Numbered from the stretch's first letter, positions 1-12,013 are shown. The stretch is 64,000 bases of DNA from Diprion similis (GCF_021155765.1 NC_060110.1:17816001-17880000); one strand, 5' to 3'. The notes: a model not told the origin generated them from the sequence alone. Translations and numbers: made by a program.

Positions 1-123
1 ACAGAAGCTTGAGAAAAATTTTCCTTAAAACAATAACTGTGTCATGGCGTTTGCTAGGTAATTGTATCACATGTCCTAAATTTGACAAACATTTGAACTT
101 TAGCGATGATATTTGTATTGCAG

Positions 124-1360
124 AGATGGTCGAGGCGATGAAGAAGGTAGCGTCCCTCAATGTGGAGCTTACCGTCGAAGAGAGGAACTTGTTGTCTGTC
201 GCATACAAAAATGTGATTGGTGCGAGAAGAGCCTCATGGCGGATAATCTCTAGCATCGAACAAAAAGAAGAAAACAAAGGAGCTGAGGAAAAACTAGAGA
301 TGATCCGCCAATATCGTTCGCAAGTTGAGAAAGAACTCAGAGACATCTGTGCTGACATACTCGGTGTCTTGGACAAACACCTTATCCCTTGTGCGTCGAC
401 CGGCGAGTCTAAAGTCTTCTATTACAAAATGTAAGGACTGCAAATTTATTCTGTTTTATCATTATCTCATTTATTATATGACATTTTCACCGAGAAACAT
501 TGATTTGGTTACAGGAAGGGTGATTACCACCGTTACCTTGCAGAATTTGCAATTGGTAACGACAGGAAGGAGGCGGCCGAGAACTCACTGGTGGCATACA
601 AGGCAGCGAGCGACATTGCAATGACAGAACTACCACCTACTCATCCTATTCGCCTTGGACTGGCTCTTAACTTTTCTGTATTTTACTATGAGATTTTGAA
701 CAGTCCTGACAGAGCGTGTCGCCTTGCAAAGGCTGCCTTTGACGATGCTATTGCTGAACTGGACACCCTTTCAGAAGAGAGCTACAAGGACTCTACTCTC
801 ATTATGCAACTCCTCAGGGACAACCTCACCTTATGGACCTCGGATATGCAGGCGGACGGTAAGCCATCGTTATTGTTCTATTGAGTTAATAATGCTTTAT
901 GAAATAATATTTTACTCCTGAAATTCCTGAAATTCCTAAAAAACATATGAAGAATTAGTCTTAGATGGGACATTTTCAATTTTACATTTAGAATCTGAAG
1001 TTGAGCAGCCAACTGTTCAAGGAGATGGTGCTATACCCATTACGAGTGATTCCCATCCTTAAGAACACTATCCACTTCCCCTCCTTATACCATCATCAGG
1101 TTAGAAATGTCTCCTTGCTGATCAAGGTCAATTTAAACCAAGAACACCTGATAATTGAATCAAACAATCAAATTATGAGATTTTAATAGGCTAATTATGC
1201 AGTTTTTAGGGAAAATTATCATTAATAAAACATGAAAAAATTTATATTTTAATGTATTGCTAATCAAGTTTTCAAAGATAAAATTGAGCTACTGTTTGTA
1301 ATAGGCGAAGGCGACCAGAAAGAGCAGCTGCATGATGTGGAAGACCAGGACGTGTCGTAA
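124..1360 (+). CDS. 14-3-3epsilon: 14-3-3 protein epsilon, 5' truncated by the window
   Basis: This is a phosphoserine/phosphothreonine-binding adaptor of the 14-3-3 family, a cytosolic dimer that docks on phosphorylated client proteins in Ras/Raf, cell-cycle and other signalling. Exons seen are 124-430, 515-858 and 1305-1360. All junctions are GT/AG and keep frame. The first visible residues complete a GAG codon and read [10 protein letters not shown], so the usual first exon (about 22 residues with the start) lies to the left of the window. The family signature [19 protein letters not shown] is present, as is the helix-9 signature [18 protein letters not shown]. The C-terminus [17 protein letters not shown] is the epsilon-type tail, which separates it from zeta. 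About 235 residues are in view, close to full length for epsilon (about 255-262) once exon 1 is added. A possible 36-nt cassette exon lies in the last intron and is listed separately. Bases 1-123 are intron. Confidence 0.95.
992..1027 (+). CDS. 14-3-3epsilon: Candidate 36-nt cassette micro-exon of 14-3-3 epsilon
   Basis: Inside the last intron, an AG acceptor at 990-991 is followed by sequence reading [12 protein letters not shown] in the phase set by the upstream exon. A GT at 1028-1029 allows splicing after phase-1 base 1027. The next exon (1305) also needs phase 1, so inclusion adds 12 residues without breaking frame. Insect epsilon isoforms are known to vary at exactly this point just before the acidic tail. 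If the GT is not used, the frame runs on to TAA at 1060-1062 and would give an alternative C-terminus. The donor is weaker than its neighbours. Inclusion is inferred from phase and composition, not shown. Confidence 0.5.
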
Positions 1361-4313
1361 CTTAAGTTGCAGTGAGTGTCATTCGCGCATACAAATGAAA
1401 GAAAAGAAAAAACTCTTAATAATTCTTAAGCAAAAAAAAAAAAAAAAAACAAAACATACAGCGGGTGGGAATTCAGGGTGGGGAGGGAAGCTCTTTAGCT
1501 ATCATGTGGCCGTATGTGTGGTAAAACACGCATGCGTTCACTCCAAAATCATCCAATCACATGTTGTTGAGTTGTGGAGCACGCAGAAAGAGTATAAGAG
1601 ACGCATCCTGCGTATTAGTGAGATTACAAGCATTTAACAAGATGAAAATCCGCTGCCTGTTGCAATACTAGTTCCTGGCTGGGTGTAGCTTACACTGTTG
1701 TCCGGGGACCAATTTGCTATACGTAGTTTTCTACATTGCGTACGCTTGGATCCAAATTCTTAAATGCCAATGCGTTCAGACCCTAATTGATAATCAATAG
1801 TTATGTAATCTCTTAAAGAAATGTAGTTGAACTATCATTAACGTGGATCATGAGAAGAGCTTAGAAAAAAAGCATGAGCATTAACATGTACTCTGTAAGA
1901 CAAAAAAAATTGTTGTCACCATTTTTTTTTTTTACAAACATTCTATCGGTACATGCTGAGACATCAAAAATACGAACTCTTTGCTACTAATGCAAAATTT
2001 TTCGTCTTTCTTTCTTTTTTTTATAATCATAACATTACGTGTATCTATGTGGCGCATTGAAATAAATTATTTTATCCATCATCACCTATATTCATGTTGT
2101 ACATCAACGCAAATTAATAATCAAACTTATCGATTTGTGAATCATCAAAAATATTTCGTAAATTGAGAAACTAAAAGCTCTCTTTTTATTTGCATCCTTC
2201 ATTTTTTTTCGCTCTTTCTCTTCATCCTCTTATCCACACAGCTTGATACTTTTTCTGGAGATTTTACGTAAATATCAAGTATTTCTGCAAAGAAGCTGAT
2301 GTCTGGTAATCCTGCACGAAGCATCTCATGGTAAACTTTTCATTGTATTGCATTCGTTGATCATAAAATGTCATGCAGACTACCACAATATCACTTGTTT
2401 CTCATATACTTTTACGTAAAATCTGTAAGAGTTTGAATTAAGCGTACGCTTGCAAGACGGACACCGGGCATGCTTAAAAGAAACAATAAAATACAATTGA
2501 AAGAGAAACAATTTGTGGAAATTGGTGTGTGGCGTGCCCCTACATTTAAGTATTATAGCAGTAATATTAATTAATAATTATATTATAAATATATTACAAA
2601 GAATAACATTAAATAATATTGATAATACCATAAGTAAGTATATTAATAATAATTTTAATTGTACAAGGAGCCGATTGAAGTAATTAAGATTAACTTTTGC
2701 AATAGTGAAACGTTAAATACTGTAAAATTATGGAAATACCACGGGGTATGTAATTATTAAATCTAAAAGCAAGAGATTTAAAAAAAATAACGTGAAAATA
2801 AGACAAATGCCAATGCTGACGATGTAGGCAACACACACACGCAATTCGATAAAAACTTAGAAACAGTAAATCATATTTTGGAATTCGCATGCGTTCACTC
2901 TGTATTAGGAAATTAATACAATACACCAATTACGACTTTTCCTGTAAAGCCACATATGAAAACTGAAAATAAAGTAATTATTACTGTCTATTTTGTGGCT
3001 TGTTCATTGAATTTCGATGAAATTAATTCGATACTATAGACTTGCGAAGTACTGAAATTCGCAACTAATGAACCACTCTTAATTTTGATTATTTGGTATC
3101 ATGTGACTGAAAAATCAAAGGTGTTTGTGTCGTATACAGATAAACTTATGATATATTAGTAGCAGCTTTATCATATTAATCCAAATTCAATTTAGACCCT
3201 GAACTATTATATCTGTAATTGTATGGTATGTGCAGGTAACAGAGAATTAAGTTGGAATTCAATCAAAATTGTAGTAATTAAATTCTCATTATCTTCTTCT
3301 TTTTCAATACTACCACATAGTGTTATGTATTTCGCAAATTTCAAGATGTTCCAACTCAGAAATTCCAAGGTGATAAAACAAGTTTAGGTGTCTGGAATTT
3401 TGATATACTCAATATAATATGGGGATATTTTTCCCTCTTGTTTTTATCCAACTCATTCATTGTATTGCGTATTGAAATATTAAAATTAGACATCATCTGA
3501 AGTTGAAGTATTTATACTCTCATTATATTTTGATATAATCAACATAACTGAAATATTATCTGTGCTGTTATCAAATCATTTATTCAACGATTTTTATCTG
3601 CAATTACATAATAAAAGTAAATATAAATTCAAATTTGGTACTAAAAGAATGTCTCTCGGGTTTCAGTGTTAACATTATCACAGATTATTTAAATTTTCTA
3701 CAACATAACAGTCTACTCGTATAATATTATTGATCCTGCATTGTTGATTCTGATAGACACAAAATTAAGAAACGCCCTGTCTTGTTTATAAAATGAAAGG
3801 AGGTAACTTATTTTAGTTTAATATAAATAGATACAAAATTTGAATTTCTAATATATATATATATATAATCTCACAATATCTTTCAGTACCTAACTTGGCA
3901 TGAGTCGTTGTCACAAAGTAAAAAAATTTTTATACACTTAGTACTGGTAAACCAGACCAGGTCACTGTCTTCTAATTTTATACATGAGTTAATATCTGAA
4001 ATATTTTTTCAAGCACCTCATATAAATCATATTTGATTACTTATGTTTCGTAAAATACGTTATTTGTTCAAAAAATTTTCGATTTTCATTTACTAGTATA
4101 TCTTGAATGCATATAAATAATTGTTTTCTTTTTCTTTATACATGTATGATCTTATCACAATATCTGTCAGTAAAATTTGCTGTACACTTAGTTCTGGTAA
4201 ACTAGATCAGGTCACTGTCTTATCTCTCAAGTGTGATTCACTTGAGTACTTATATTTTAGTCTACTAATTTGATATGTTCACAGTCCTAATATGATCAGA
4301 GAATTGTATTGCA
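1361..4313. other. 3' UTR of 14-3-3 epsilon and AT-rich spacer
   Basis: No coding gene is visible. The left part is probably a long 3' UTR. AATAAA occurs at 2485-2490 and 2968-2973 on the plus strand and either could be the polyadenylation signal. The rest is AT-rich spacer containing poly-A/T runs (about 1433-1448, 1922-1933) and a (TA)n tract at 3851-3867. A short diverged direct repeat is listed separately. The 3' UTR of the minus-strand gene that ends at 4314 must also lie at the right end. Confidence 0.5.
3871..4222. repeat. Diverged short direct repeat, two copies
   Basis: Two copies, about 3871-3972 and 4149-4222, share a core TACACTTAGTNCTGGTAAAC followed by AGANCAGGTCACTGTCT, and upstream an ACAATATCTNTCAGTA block. 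They differ at several positions and in spacing, so the duplication is old. They lie just past the stop of the minus-strand PRR11-like gene. Function unknown. Confidence 0.6.
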
Positions 4314-7300
4314 TTATATCATCAATGAGTCAGACTTACTGTGTTTTACAATGCTGAGATTGTGGGGACTGTTCTTGGATAATTCTGCGTCACTGTACGT
4401 TGAATCGGATAAAGCCCGCTTTGGTCCTCGCTTATTGATGTCCACCTGTCTAAGGATCCTACTCAATGGACTTTCTGTCCCTGTCATAATCGGAGACAAA
4501 CTGAGAGGTGTGAGAGAACGTGCTCTCGTTGACAGTGATGTACTCCTTGGTGACTTTGAACCCCGGTCAATTGATCGACGTCTTGCCGATCTTAATTTCA
4601 CACTGCGTAGCATGTCCAACGAGACTGCTGGACCACGAGCGTATACAGGTTTGTGCAATTTGTTTTCCTGGAAGAGAATGTTCATAATTTTTTTGAATTG
4701 GATGGAAGGCTTTGTATTATATAGCATGTTTCATTAGTAAAACTAATTGATGATTGCTTTCTTTGCCTGATGATAGGTGACTTCTTAGGAAATACCTTGA
4801 TTAGAGTCAGCTGTAAAAATTGGAATGAAGTACAGAAATCGTAATGACTTTCACGGAAACACATTGACCGTTCGGTATTTCGAGTATGTAATAAAGGAAT
4901 TTTATGCCTTGTCAAAAAATATCATTTTTATGGCCCCACAATCTAAGACCTTACCTTGGCAGGTGGTGCTGCCTTTTTTAAAGTAACTTTCAACAAATCT
5001 TCTACTGTAATAGCTGGTCTGCTGTGCTGTAGTGGAGTAGAACACTTTCTCGTAGGTGTTTTGAGTCTCCGGCTACTCTTTGGTGTCGTGGGTATTATTG
5101 GCTGTGATGGTGGTGGCGGAGGTGGCGGTGGTGGTGGTGGCGGTGGTGGCATGGATGATTTCACATGTGTAGTCTCCAATGTATTGTGTATTGACTTCAA
5201 TTGATCTGTTAAAACCGTGCTGTTTTGCACAAGATTAATACTGGCTTCGCGCACACCGGTAACTTCTGTGGTCAAGGCTGAGAGTGCTGCTTCACTTTGC
5301 ATTCGAACCTATCAAAGCATTTATTTATCCAGAGTGTCAAGTTTCAATGTAGTGGTAAGAATTGCTTCTAGATAAAAGGTAAGTTTATAATTAGTATGTA
5401 ATATTTACAAAGAGAATTTGTCAATTTTTTAATAAAATGGAAATACCTGATTCAGCTCTGCTGAAAGTTGCATTACTTTTTCACTTAACGTTGATATTGA
5501 TTGTTCGTGTTCACATCTTATCGTCGTGACTAATTGAGTCAACTTGTTGACTATTTCATCTGGGTCTTCTGTTCCAGGTTTTTGTACATTGGTTGCAGCT
5601 GCACTTCGGAGTCGTACCCATCCCTGCAGAATCGAAATAACTAAGTTATCATATTAGAAGGATTAAAGCCATATGTAAAATGACTTACATATTATGCTTA
5701 CCTTTCTAAGTAGCTCAACAAATTTTTTAGTAATCCATATACAGAACTCTGTAATTTTGGTGAAAGGTACTATTACAGTTCTTATCCGCAATGCCGGAGG
5801 TTGTGCTATTCGAACGCAATGCATACAGTCTGGATGTGGTTTTGCATAATTGAGCACTTGAGATTCTATCTGTGATAAAGATCCAAAAATTAAAAGGCTA
5901 GTTCATTTTGTCGATCAGCAGATTATCAGAGCACTTTCTCATTATACCGTCATTGTGATGGTCGAAATTCTAACTTAGCGTGCCCTGTAGTGCCGCAGAG
6001 CTCCAAAAAAGTATCAAAATTAACGAAGCTAAAATTCAATTCATTACTGAAACAGGAATAATTATGTTTTACCTCTGATGTAGACACTTTTGCATCCAAA
6101 TCTGATACTGTTGGCAAGTCAACAGATGCTGGTGAACACGAGGAACTGCTACAGTATTTTTTCAGAGCTATAGTATATTCACTGTCGTCCTGCATCGGAG
6201 TAACCGGCTTACTTTGAAATTTAAAATTTGGAGGGCAAGCTATAGATGTTTTTGGCTGGTTCTCACTTTCGAAATGCAATGCTGTTCGACTCCTTTTGGC
6301 TGGCGGTGAGCTACTTCTCGAACAATTGATTCCCTCATCTTCAACTGCATTTGACCAGCAGTAAGTATCTCCATTATCATAATATGTTGATTGTGAATTA
6401 AATTGGTCGCACAAGTTTGTGTTACTGGCGTTTTCATTCATATAATTTGTCGCCAATGGTCCAGGTTCAGATGCTGTGTGTAGAATATCTAATTGTGTCA
6501 AGCTTGGAAATATCTGTTTCTTTCTGTACCAATTCTCATCTACTTCCAGCAAGATTTTATCAGCTTCTGGGTATTCCCCCCCTTGTTTACATTCGAACAT
6601 AAAACATCTCTGCACTGACGAATTCGTTCGGCAGCTCTTTGAACTCACAGGGCTAGTTTCTTCCAAGATACATGTGCCAGAATTAATTTCTTTGTTCAGG
6701 TTGTTGAAATTGAAGTGATCATTTGTCTCATTAAATTCGTCGATTTTAGGCTGATCAAAAGCCGTAAAAGTTGTGCTACTTTTTTGCATATTATTCACAA
6801 TGTTGTCATGCGTTTCAGTCCATCCAGTGCCTTCGGCTGCTAATTCGATTTTCATAGCATTGTCAAGAGATACAGTTTTATCCAGTAAATAATTATCCAG
6901 ATTGATATGAATAGGTTCAACTTGAATATCCTTCAACTTGGAGGAAGTATCGTCACAACATTGCCTCTCTGATATCACATTTTCGAAGCTTATGTCGAGC
7001 TTTGTGATGGGTTCCATGTTCAGTATTTGTCCGGTATCACAATCTGGCATATCAAGGTCTACTTTGGATCTTGAAATTTTTCCAATTAGGTTTGGACTCA
7101 GGTCCTTCAAATACAATGGGTCAGTTGAATTTTGGGAATTATACATCACCGCTTCAGGGGTCCTTAGATTTGGAACTGATGTATCATGGTCTACTCCCAA
7201 AGTTTGGTCAAGATTATCAATTTCAACATTTTCGTTTGATTTATCCAGTGTGAGGCAAGAATCTTGCAGAATTTGCTTTTGGCGAGCTCGACGGTGATTC

Positions 7301-7314
7301 TTTCGCCTTGTCAT
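4314..7314 (-). CDS. PRR11-like coiled-coil / polyproline protein
   Basis: Five exons, all phase 0 with GT/AG borders: 7314-6073, 5869-5702, 5623-5447, 5308-4955 and 4667-4314, giving 764 residues. The start MTRRKNHRRARQK is very basic. Residues about 15-414 are long, acidic/polar and probably disordered. Residues 415-470 include a hydrophobic stretch (VIVPFTKITEFCIWITKKF). About 490-575 show heptad-like coiled coil. A run of 14 prolines is at 583-596. After it come two similar short motifs, ITVEDLLKVTLKK (629-641) and VSLDMLRSVKLRS (about 662-674), then a Ser/Arg-rich tail with SRILRQVDINKRG. This layout recalls vertebrate PRR11, a cell-cycle protein linked to actin/Arp2/3. It also recalls the MTFR1 family, which has polyproline followed by a VKLR motif. 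The family assignment is from memory of layout and motifs, not alignment. The gene structure itself is firm. Confidence 0.75.
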
Positions 7315-8696
7315 TTTTGTGTCTTGTCAATAATTTGTTTACAAATTAGATGGATCCAATTCTCCAAGAATTATCACTAAAAGTAGTGACGTTTTTAAAT
7401 AACTGAGAAATGCAAAAGCTTCAAAATAAAGGTATGAAAGTTTCTTTTTCCAAGGTGACGGATAAATTTTTTTTTTAAATTCTAACTCCTAATCTGATAA
7501 TTTGAACATCATTATTGATTCGTATTACTAATTGTAAAGATTCTATTGTGCTATAGGAATAAGTATTTAATTATTGAATTCATGGTACCTAAGCATTAAT
7601 TGTGGTTTCCAGTGTAAGTTGTGTGACTAATTGTAACCCAAGTTTATACAAAGGTAAGGCATGTAAATTGAAAAGTATTTGGGATGAATTACCTTGAACT
7701 TTAAATCACGAGATTTATGCGAAAAAGTATGCCATATAGAAAAGTCAAATTGACTCGTCAGTATTTTATCACGACCGAAGCAAATTTGAAAAATGTTAAC
7801 CGACTTTATTACTACAGAAATTCTGTTTATTTACATTATGTGAACGTCTGTATGACAGGTATCTCTAATTAAGTGACAGAATGCTTTTGACATTGGATTG
7901 GAGAGGCAACTAAACAGTCCCAAAGTTTGCTTGACTCACAATATTTCTGCTAGCTTTTTTTTAGTACACACGACCACAATGATAGAGCTTGCTACGGATT
8001 GGTTTTCAAAACTATTATTCGAAAGCCGTACAATCGTTCAAATGCGTATCTATTTCAGAACGGTTCAAATCATGCGGCGTTGACTGAAGATATATGTATT
8101 TAAGCATCTCTCTTTGTCCAACTCTAGTGGACACTTTTCGAAGGCCTTTATGTTGGAATCGCGCAGTCCATACTACATGTCGATAATTCCAACATTCAAC
8201 AAACCTCAGGATCGACTTGCTACGAACGGCAGTTTACTACTCAACAGTGTTTTCTTGCACGTTGAAAATAAATCATTGTTATCAATTTAAATTATTTTTC
8301 CCTTTGATAATTACTCTATTCCTGACTATCTATGTCCTGCGTAGAGAATTAGAGACTAAACATTACATCACATGACAAGTAGTATATGACATTAATGTAG
8401 CATGTATGTATGTATGTACGTATAAATTAGGTTCCGCCCTGCGCACAAGTGCAATGCACTTCCATAGGATACACTATGTACAGCATTGTATGTTTTATGT
8501 AACCTGAATTGAAATAAATTATTAAACAAATTTTTGTGTGTTTTCTTCTAATTTCCTGAACTGTCGGTCCTACACCGTTTTTCTGTCTTTCTGCATTGCT
8601 CAGGGTTCCATTCGTCACGAAAGGGTCGTACAAATCCATTCTGAGACAATAATTTTTTGCTCAAAAAAATTCTGTTTATTTTTAACAAAGCTGATG
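7315..8696. other. Intergenic spacer left of the satellite array
   Basis: No gene is seen. The left end must hold the promoter and 5' UTR of the minus-strand PRR11-like gene. A 10-bp inverted repeat (ATGTTGGAAT at 8150-8159 with ATTCCAACAT at 8186-8195) and a (TATG)n stretch near 8401-8421 are present. A dispersed-repeat fragment at 8429-8572 has a diverged relative on the other side of the satellite and is listed separately. Confidence 0.5.
8429..8572 (+). repeat. Dispersed repeat fragment, copy left of satellite
   Basis: This segment aligns by eye with 12381-12543 on the same strand. Shared blocks are GTGCAATG, a GATA..ATGTA..ATTGTAT stretch, TGTAACCTG(A/T)ATTGAAAT, and CTGA(A/G)CTGT near the right end. 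The two copies are clearly diverged, with indels. The TGTAACCTG..TTGAAATAAAT motif resembles the 3' region of insect non-LTR retroelements, but no coding part remains, so the class is unproved. Confidence 0.6.
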
Positions 8697-11600
8697 ACAT
8701 GCTACGTCCGCTTAGAATAAGGCGAATCGGAGAAATTTCAGCGTAAAATTACTCCTGGTATCAGGAGAACATCTCAGCCGAGGAGGTCGATCAAAAACAG
8801 GGACTGACTGATTGATTGCATGTGATATCGATGCTGTGTGTCTGAAGGCTTGCCTGATTGCTTGACAGGGCTTGTGATCGCTTGCTTACATGCTACGTCC
8901 GCTTAGAATAAGGCGAATCGGAGAAATTTCAGCGTAAAATTACTCCTGGTATCAGGAGAACATCTCAGCCGAGGAGGTCGATCAAAAACAGGGACTGACT
9001 GATTGATTGCATGTAAGGTCGATGCTGTGTGTCCGAAGGCATGCCTGTTTGCTTGACAGGGCTTGTGATCGCTTGCTTACATGCTACGTCCGCTTAGAAT
9101 AAGGCGAATCGGAGAAATTTCAGCGTAAAATTACTCCTGGTATCAGGAGAACATCTCAGCCGAGGAGGTCGATCAAAAACAGGGACTGACTGATTGATTG
9201 CATGTAAGATCGATGCTGTGTGTCCGAAGGCATGCCTGTTTGCTTGACAGGGCTTGTGATCGCTTGCTTACATGCTACGTCCGCTTAGAATAAGGCGAAT
9301 CGGAGAAATTTCAGCGTAAAATTACTCCTGGTATCAGGAGAACATCTCAGCCGAGGAGGTCGATCAAAAACAGGGACTGACTGATTGATTGCATGTAAGA
9401 TCGATGCTGTGTGTCCGAAGGCATGCCTGTTTGCTTGACAGGGCTTGTGATCGCTTGCTTACATGCTACGTCCGCTTAGAATAAGGCGAATCGGAGAAAT
9501 TTCAGCGTAAAATTACTCCTGGTATCAGGAGAACATCTCAGCCGAGGAGGTCGATCAAAAACAGGGACTGACTGATTGATTGCATGTAAGATCGATGCTG
9601 TGTGTCCGAAGGCATGCCTGTTTGCTTGACAGGGCTTGTGATCGCTTGCTTACATGCTACGTCCGCTTAGAATAAGGCGAATCGGAGAAATTTCAGCGTA
9701 AAATTACTCCTGGTATCAGGAGAACATCTCAGCCGAGGAGGTCGATCAAAAACAGGGACTGACTGATTGATTGCATGTAAGATCGATGCTGTGTGTCCGA
9801 AGGCATGCCTGTTTGCTTGACAGGGCTTGTGATCGCTTGCTTACATGCTACGTCCGCTTAGAATAAGGCGAATCGGAGAAATTTCAGCGTAAAATTACTC
9901 CTGGTATCAGGAGAACATCTCAGCCGAGGAGGTCGATCAAAAACAGGGACTGACTGATTGATTGCATGTAAGATCGATGCTGTGTGTCCGAAGGCATGCC
10001 TGTTTGCTTGACAGGGCTTGTGATCGCTTGCTTACATGCTACGTCCGCTTAGAATAAGGCGAATCGGAGAAATTTCAGCGTAAAATTACTCCTGGTATCA
10101 GGAGAACATCTCAGCCGAGGAGGTCGATCAAAAACAGGGACTGACTGATTGATTGCATGTGATATCGATGCTGTGTGTCTGAAGGCTTGCCTGATTGCTT
10201 GACAGGGCTTGTGATCGCTTGCTTACATGCTACGTCCGCTTAGAATAAGGCGAATCGGAGAAATTTCAGCGTAAAATTACTCCTGGTATCAGGAGAACAT
10301 CTCAGCCGAGGAGGTCGATCAAAAACAGGGACTGACTGATTGATTGCATGTAAGGTCGATGCTGTGTGTCCGAAGGCATGCCTGTTTGCTTGACAGGGCT
10401 TGTGATCGCTTGCTTACATGCTACGTCCGCTTAGAATAAGGCGAATCGGAGAAATTTCAGCGTAAAATTACTCCTGGTATCAGGAGAACATCTCAGCCGA
10501 GGAGGTCGATCAAAAACAGGGACTGACTGATTGATTGCATGTAAGATCGATGCTGTGTGTCCGAAGGCATGCCTGTTTGCTTGACAGGGCTTGTGATCGC
10601 TTGCTTACATGCTACGTCCGCTTAGAATAAGGCGAATCGGAGAAATTTCAGCGTAAAATTACTCCTGGTATCAGGAGAACATCTCAGCCGAGGAGGTCGA
10701 TCAAAAACAGGGACTGACTGATTGATTGCATGTAAGATCGATGCTGTGTGTCCGAAGGCATGCCTGTTTGCTTGACAGGGCTTGTGATCGCTTGCTTACA
10801 TGCTACGTCCGCTTAGAATAAGGCGAATCGGAGAAATTTCAACGTAAAATTACTCCTGGTATCAGGAGAACATCTCAGCCGAGGAGGTCGATCAAAAACA
10901 GGGACTGACTGATTGATTGCATGTGATATCGATGCTGTGTGTCTGAAGGCTTGCCTGATTGCTTGACAGGGCTTGTGATCGCTTGCTTACATGCTACGTC
11001 CGCTTAGAATAAGGCGAATCGGAGAAATTTCAGCGTAAAATTACTCCTGGTATCAGGAGAACATCTCAGCCGAGGAGGTCGATCAAAAACAGGGACTGAC
11101 TGATTGATTGCATGTAAGGTCGATGCTGTGTGTCCGAAGGCATGCCTGTTTGCTTGACAGGGCTTGTGATCGCTTGCTTACATGCTACGTCCGCTTAGAA
11201 TAAGGCGAATCGGAGAAATTTCAGCGTAAAATTACTCCTGGTATCAGGAGAACATCTCAGCCGAGGAGGTCGATCAAAAACAGGGACTGACTGATTGATT
11301 GCATATAAGATCGATGCTGTGTGTCCGAAGGCATGCCTGTTTGCTTGACAGGGCTTGTGATCGCTTGCTTACATGCTACGTCCGCTTAGAATAAGGCGAA
11401 TCGGAGAAATTTCAGCGTAAAATTACTCCTGGTATCAGGAGAACATCTCAGCCGAGGAGGTCGATCAAAAACAGGGACTGACTGATTGATTGCATGTAAG
11501 ATCGATGCTGTGTGTCCGAAGGCATGCCTGTTTGCTTGACAGGGCTTGTGATCGCTTGCTTACATGCTACGTCCGCTTAGAATAAGGCGAATCGGAGAAA

Positions 11601-11752
11601 TTTCAGCGTAAAATTACTCCTGGTATCAGGAGAACATCTCAGCCGAGGAGGTCGATCAAAAACAGGGCCTGACTGATTGATTGCATATGATATTGATGCT
11701 GTGTGTCTGAAAGCATGCCTGCTTCTCTGAGAGGGTTCTTGATAGCATGCTG
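8697..11752. repeat. Satellite array: 16 tandem copies of a 191-bp unit
   Basis: The block GCTACGTCCGCTTAGAATAA starts at 8701 and recurs every 191 bp exactly (8892, 9083, 9274 and so on) up to 11566, giving 16 copies. Copies are nearly identical. Differences cluster after TGATTGATTGCAT: type A has GTGATATCG and GTCTGAAGGCTTGCCTGATT (copies 1, 8, 12), type B has GTAAGGTCG (copies 2, 9, 13), type C has GTAAGATCG (most others). Copy 14 has ATAAGATCG, copy 12 also has one change upstream, and copy 16 is diverged, as expected at an array edge. Each unit contains the inverted repeat CTCCTGGTATCAGGAG. Uniformity shows recent homogenisation by unequal exchange or rolling-circle amplification. No ORF of note crosses the unit. 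It lies between genes in euchromatin-like surroundings. Confidence 0.97.
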
Positions 11753-11841
11753 AACGAGTCACGGATCAAAAGTGATGGCTGAAGAGATTAAAATTTGCAC
11801 AAACTTTTCAAAGAGGAGGGGAAGATAAATTACAACTCATA

Positions 11842-11885
11842 GGTTTCAAGTTTCAGTTTCAGTTTATTCAATAAATCCTCATCGT
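11842..11885 (-). repeat. Possible minus-strand retroelement tail
   Basis: Read on the minus strand, the sequence shows GATGAGGATTTATTGAATAA followed by repeats of ACTGAA/ACTTGAA. Such a short simple-repeat tail after a conserved unique end is typical of insect non-LTR (LINE) insertions. Only about 45 bp are diagnostic, so this is a tentative call. Confidence 0.3.
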
Positions 11886-12013
11886 ACTACAATTAGGTGT
11901 TTTGGTGTCACTGTATGGTATTTTAACAAATTACCAAGTAGCATTATGGCGGAAGACAAGCAGAAATGAAAGAGAATGATAAAACATTACATAAGAAATC
12001 TAATTATAATATT

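Noticed and set aside
4309-4737. Plus-strand frame of 142 codons over the last exon of the minus-strand gene
   Set aside because: Antisense shadow of the PRR11-like exon, whose frame and splice sites are well supported on the minus strand.
8701-11752. CRISPR-like array
   Set aside because: Units are whole 191-bp tandem repeats without short repeat/unique spacer alternation, and the window is from an insect nuclear genome.
11577-11762. Short frame at the end of the satellite array
   Set aside because: Created by repeat sequence at the diverged edge copy. The unit itself has no open frame conserved across copies.
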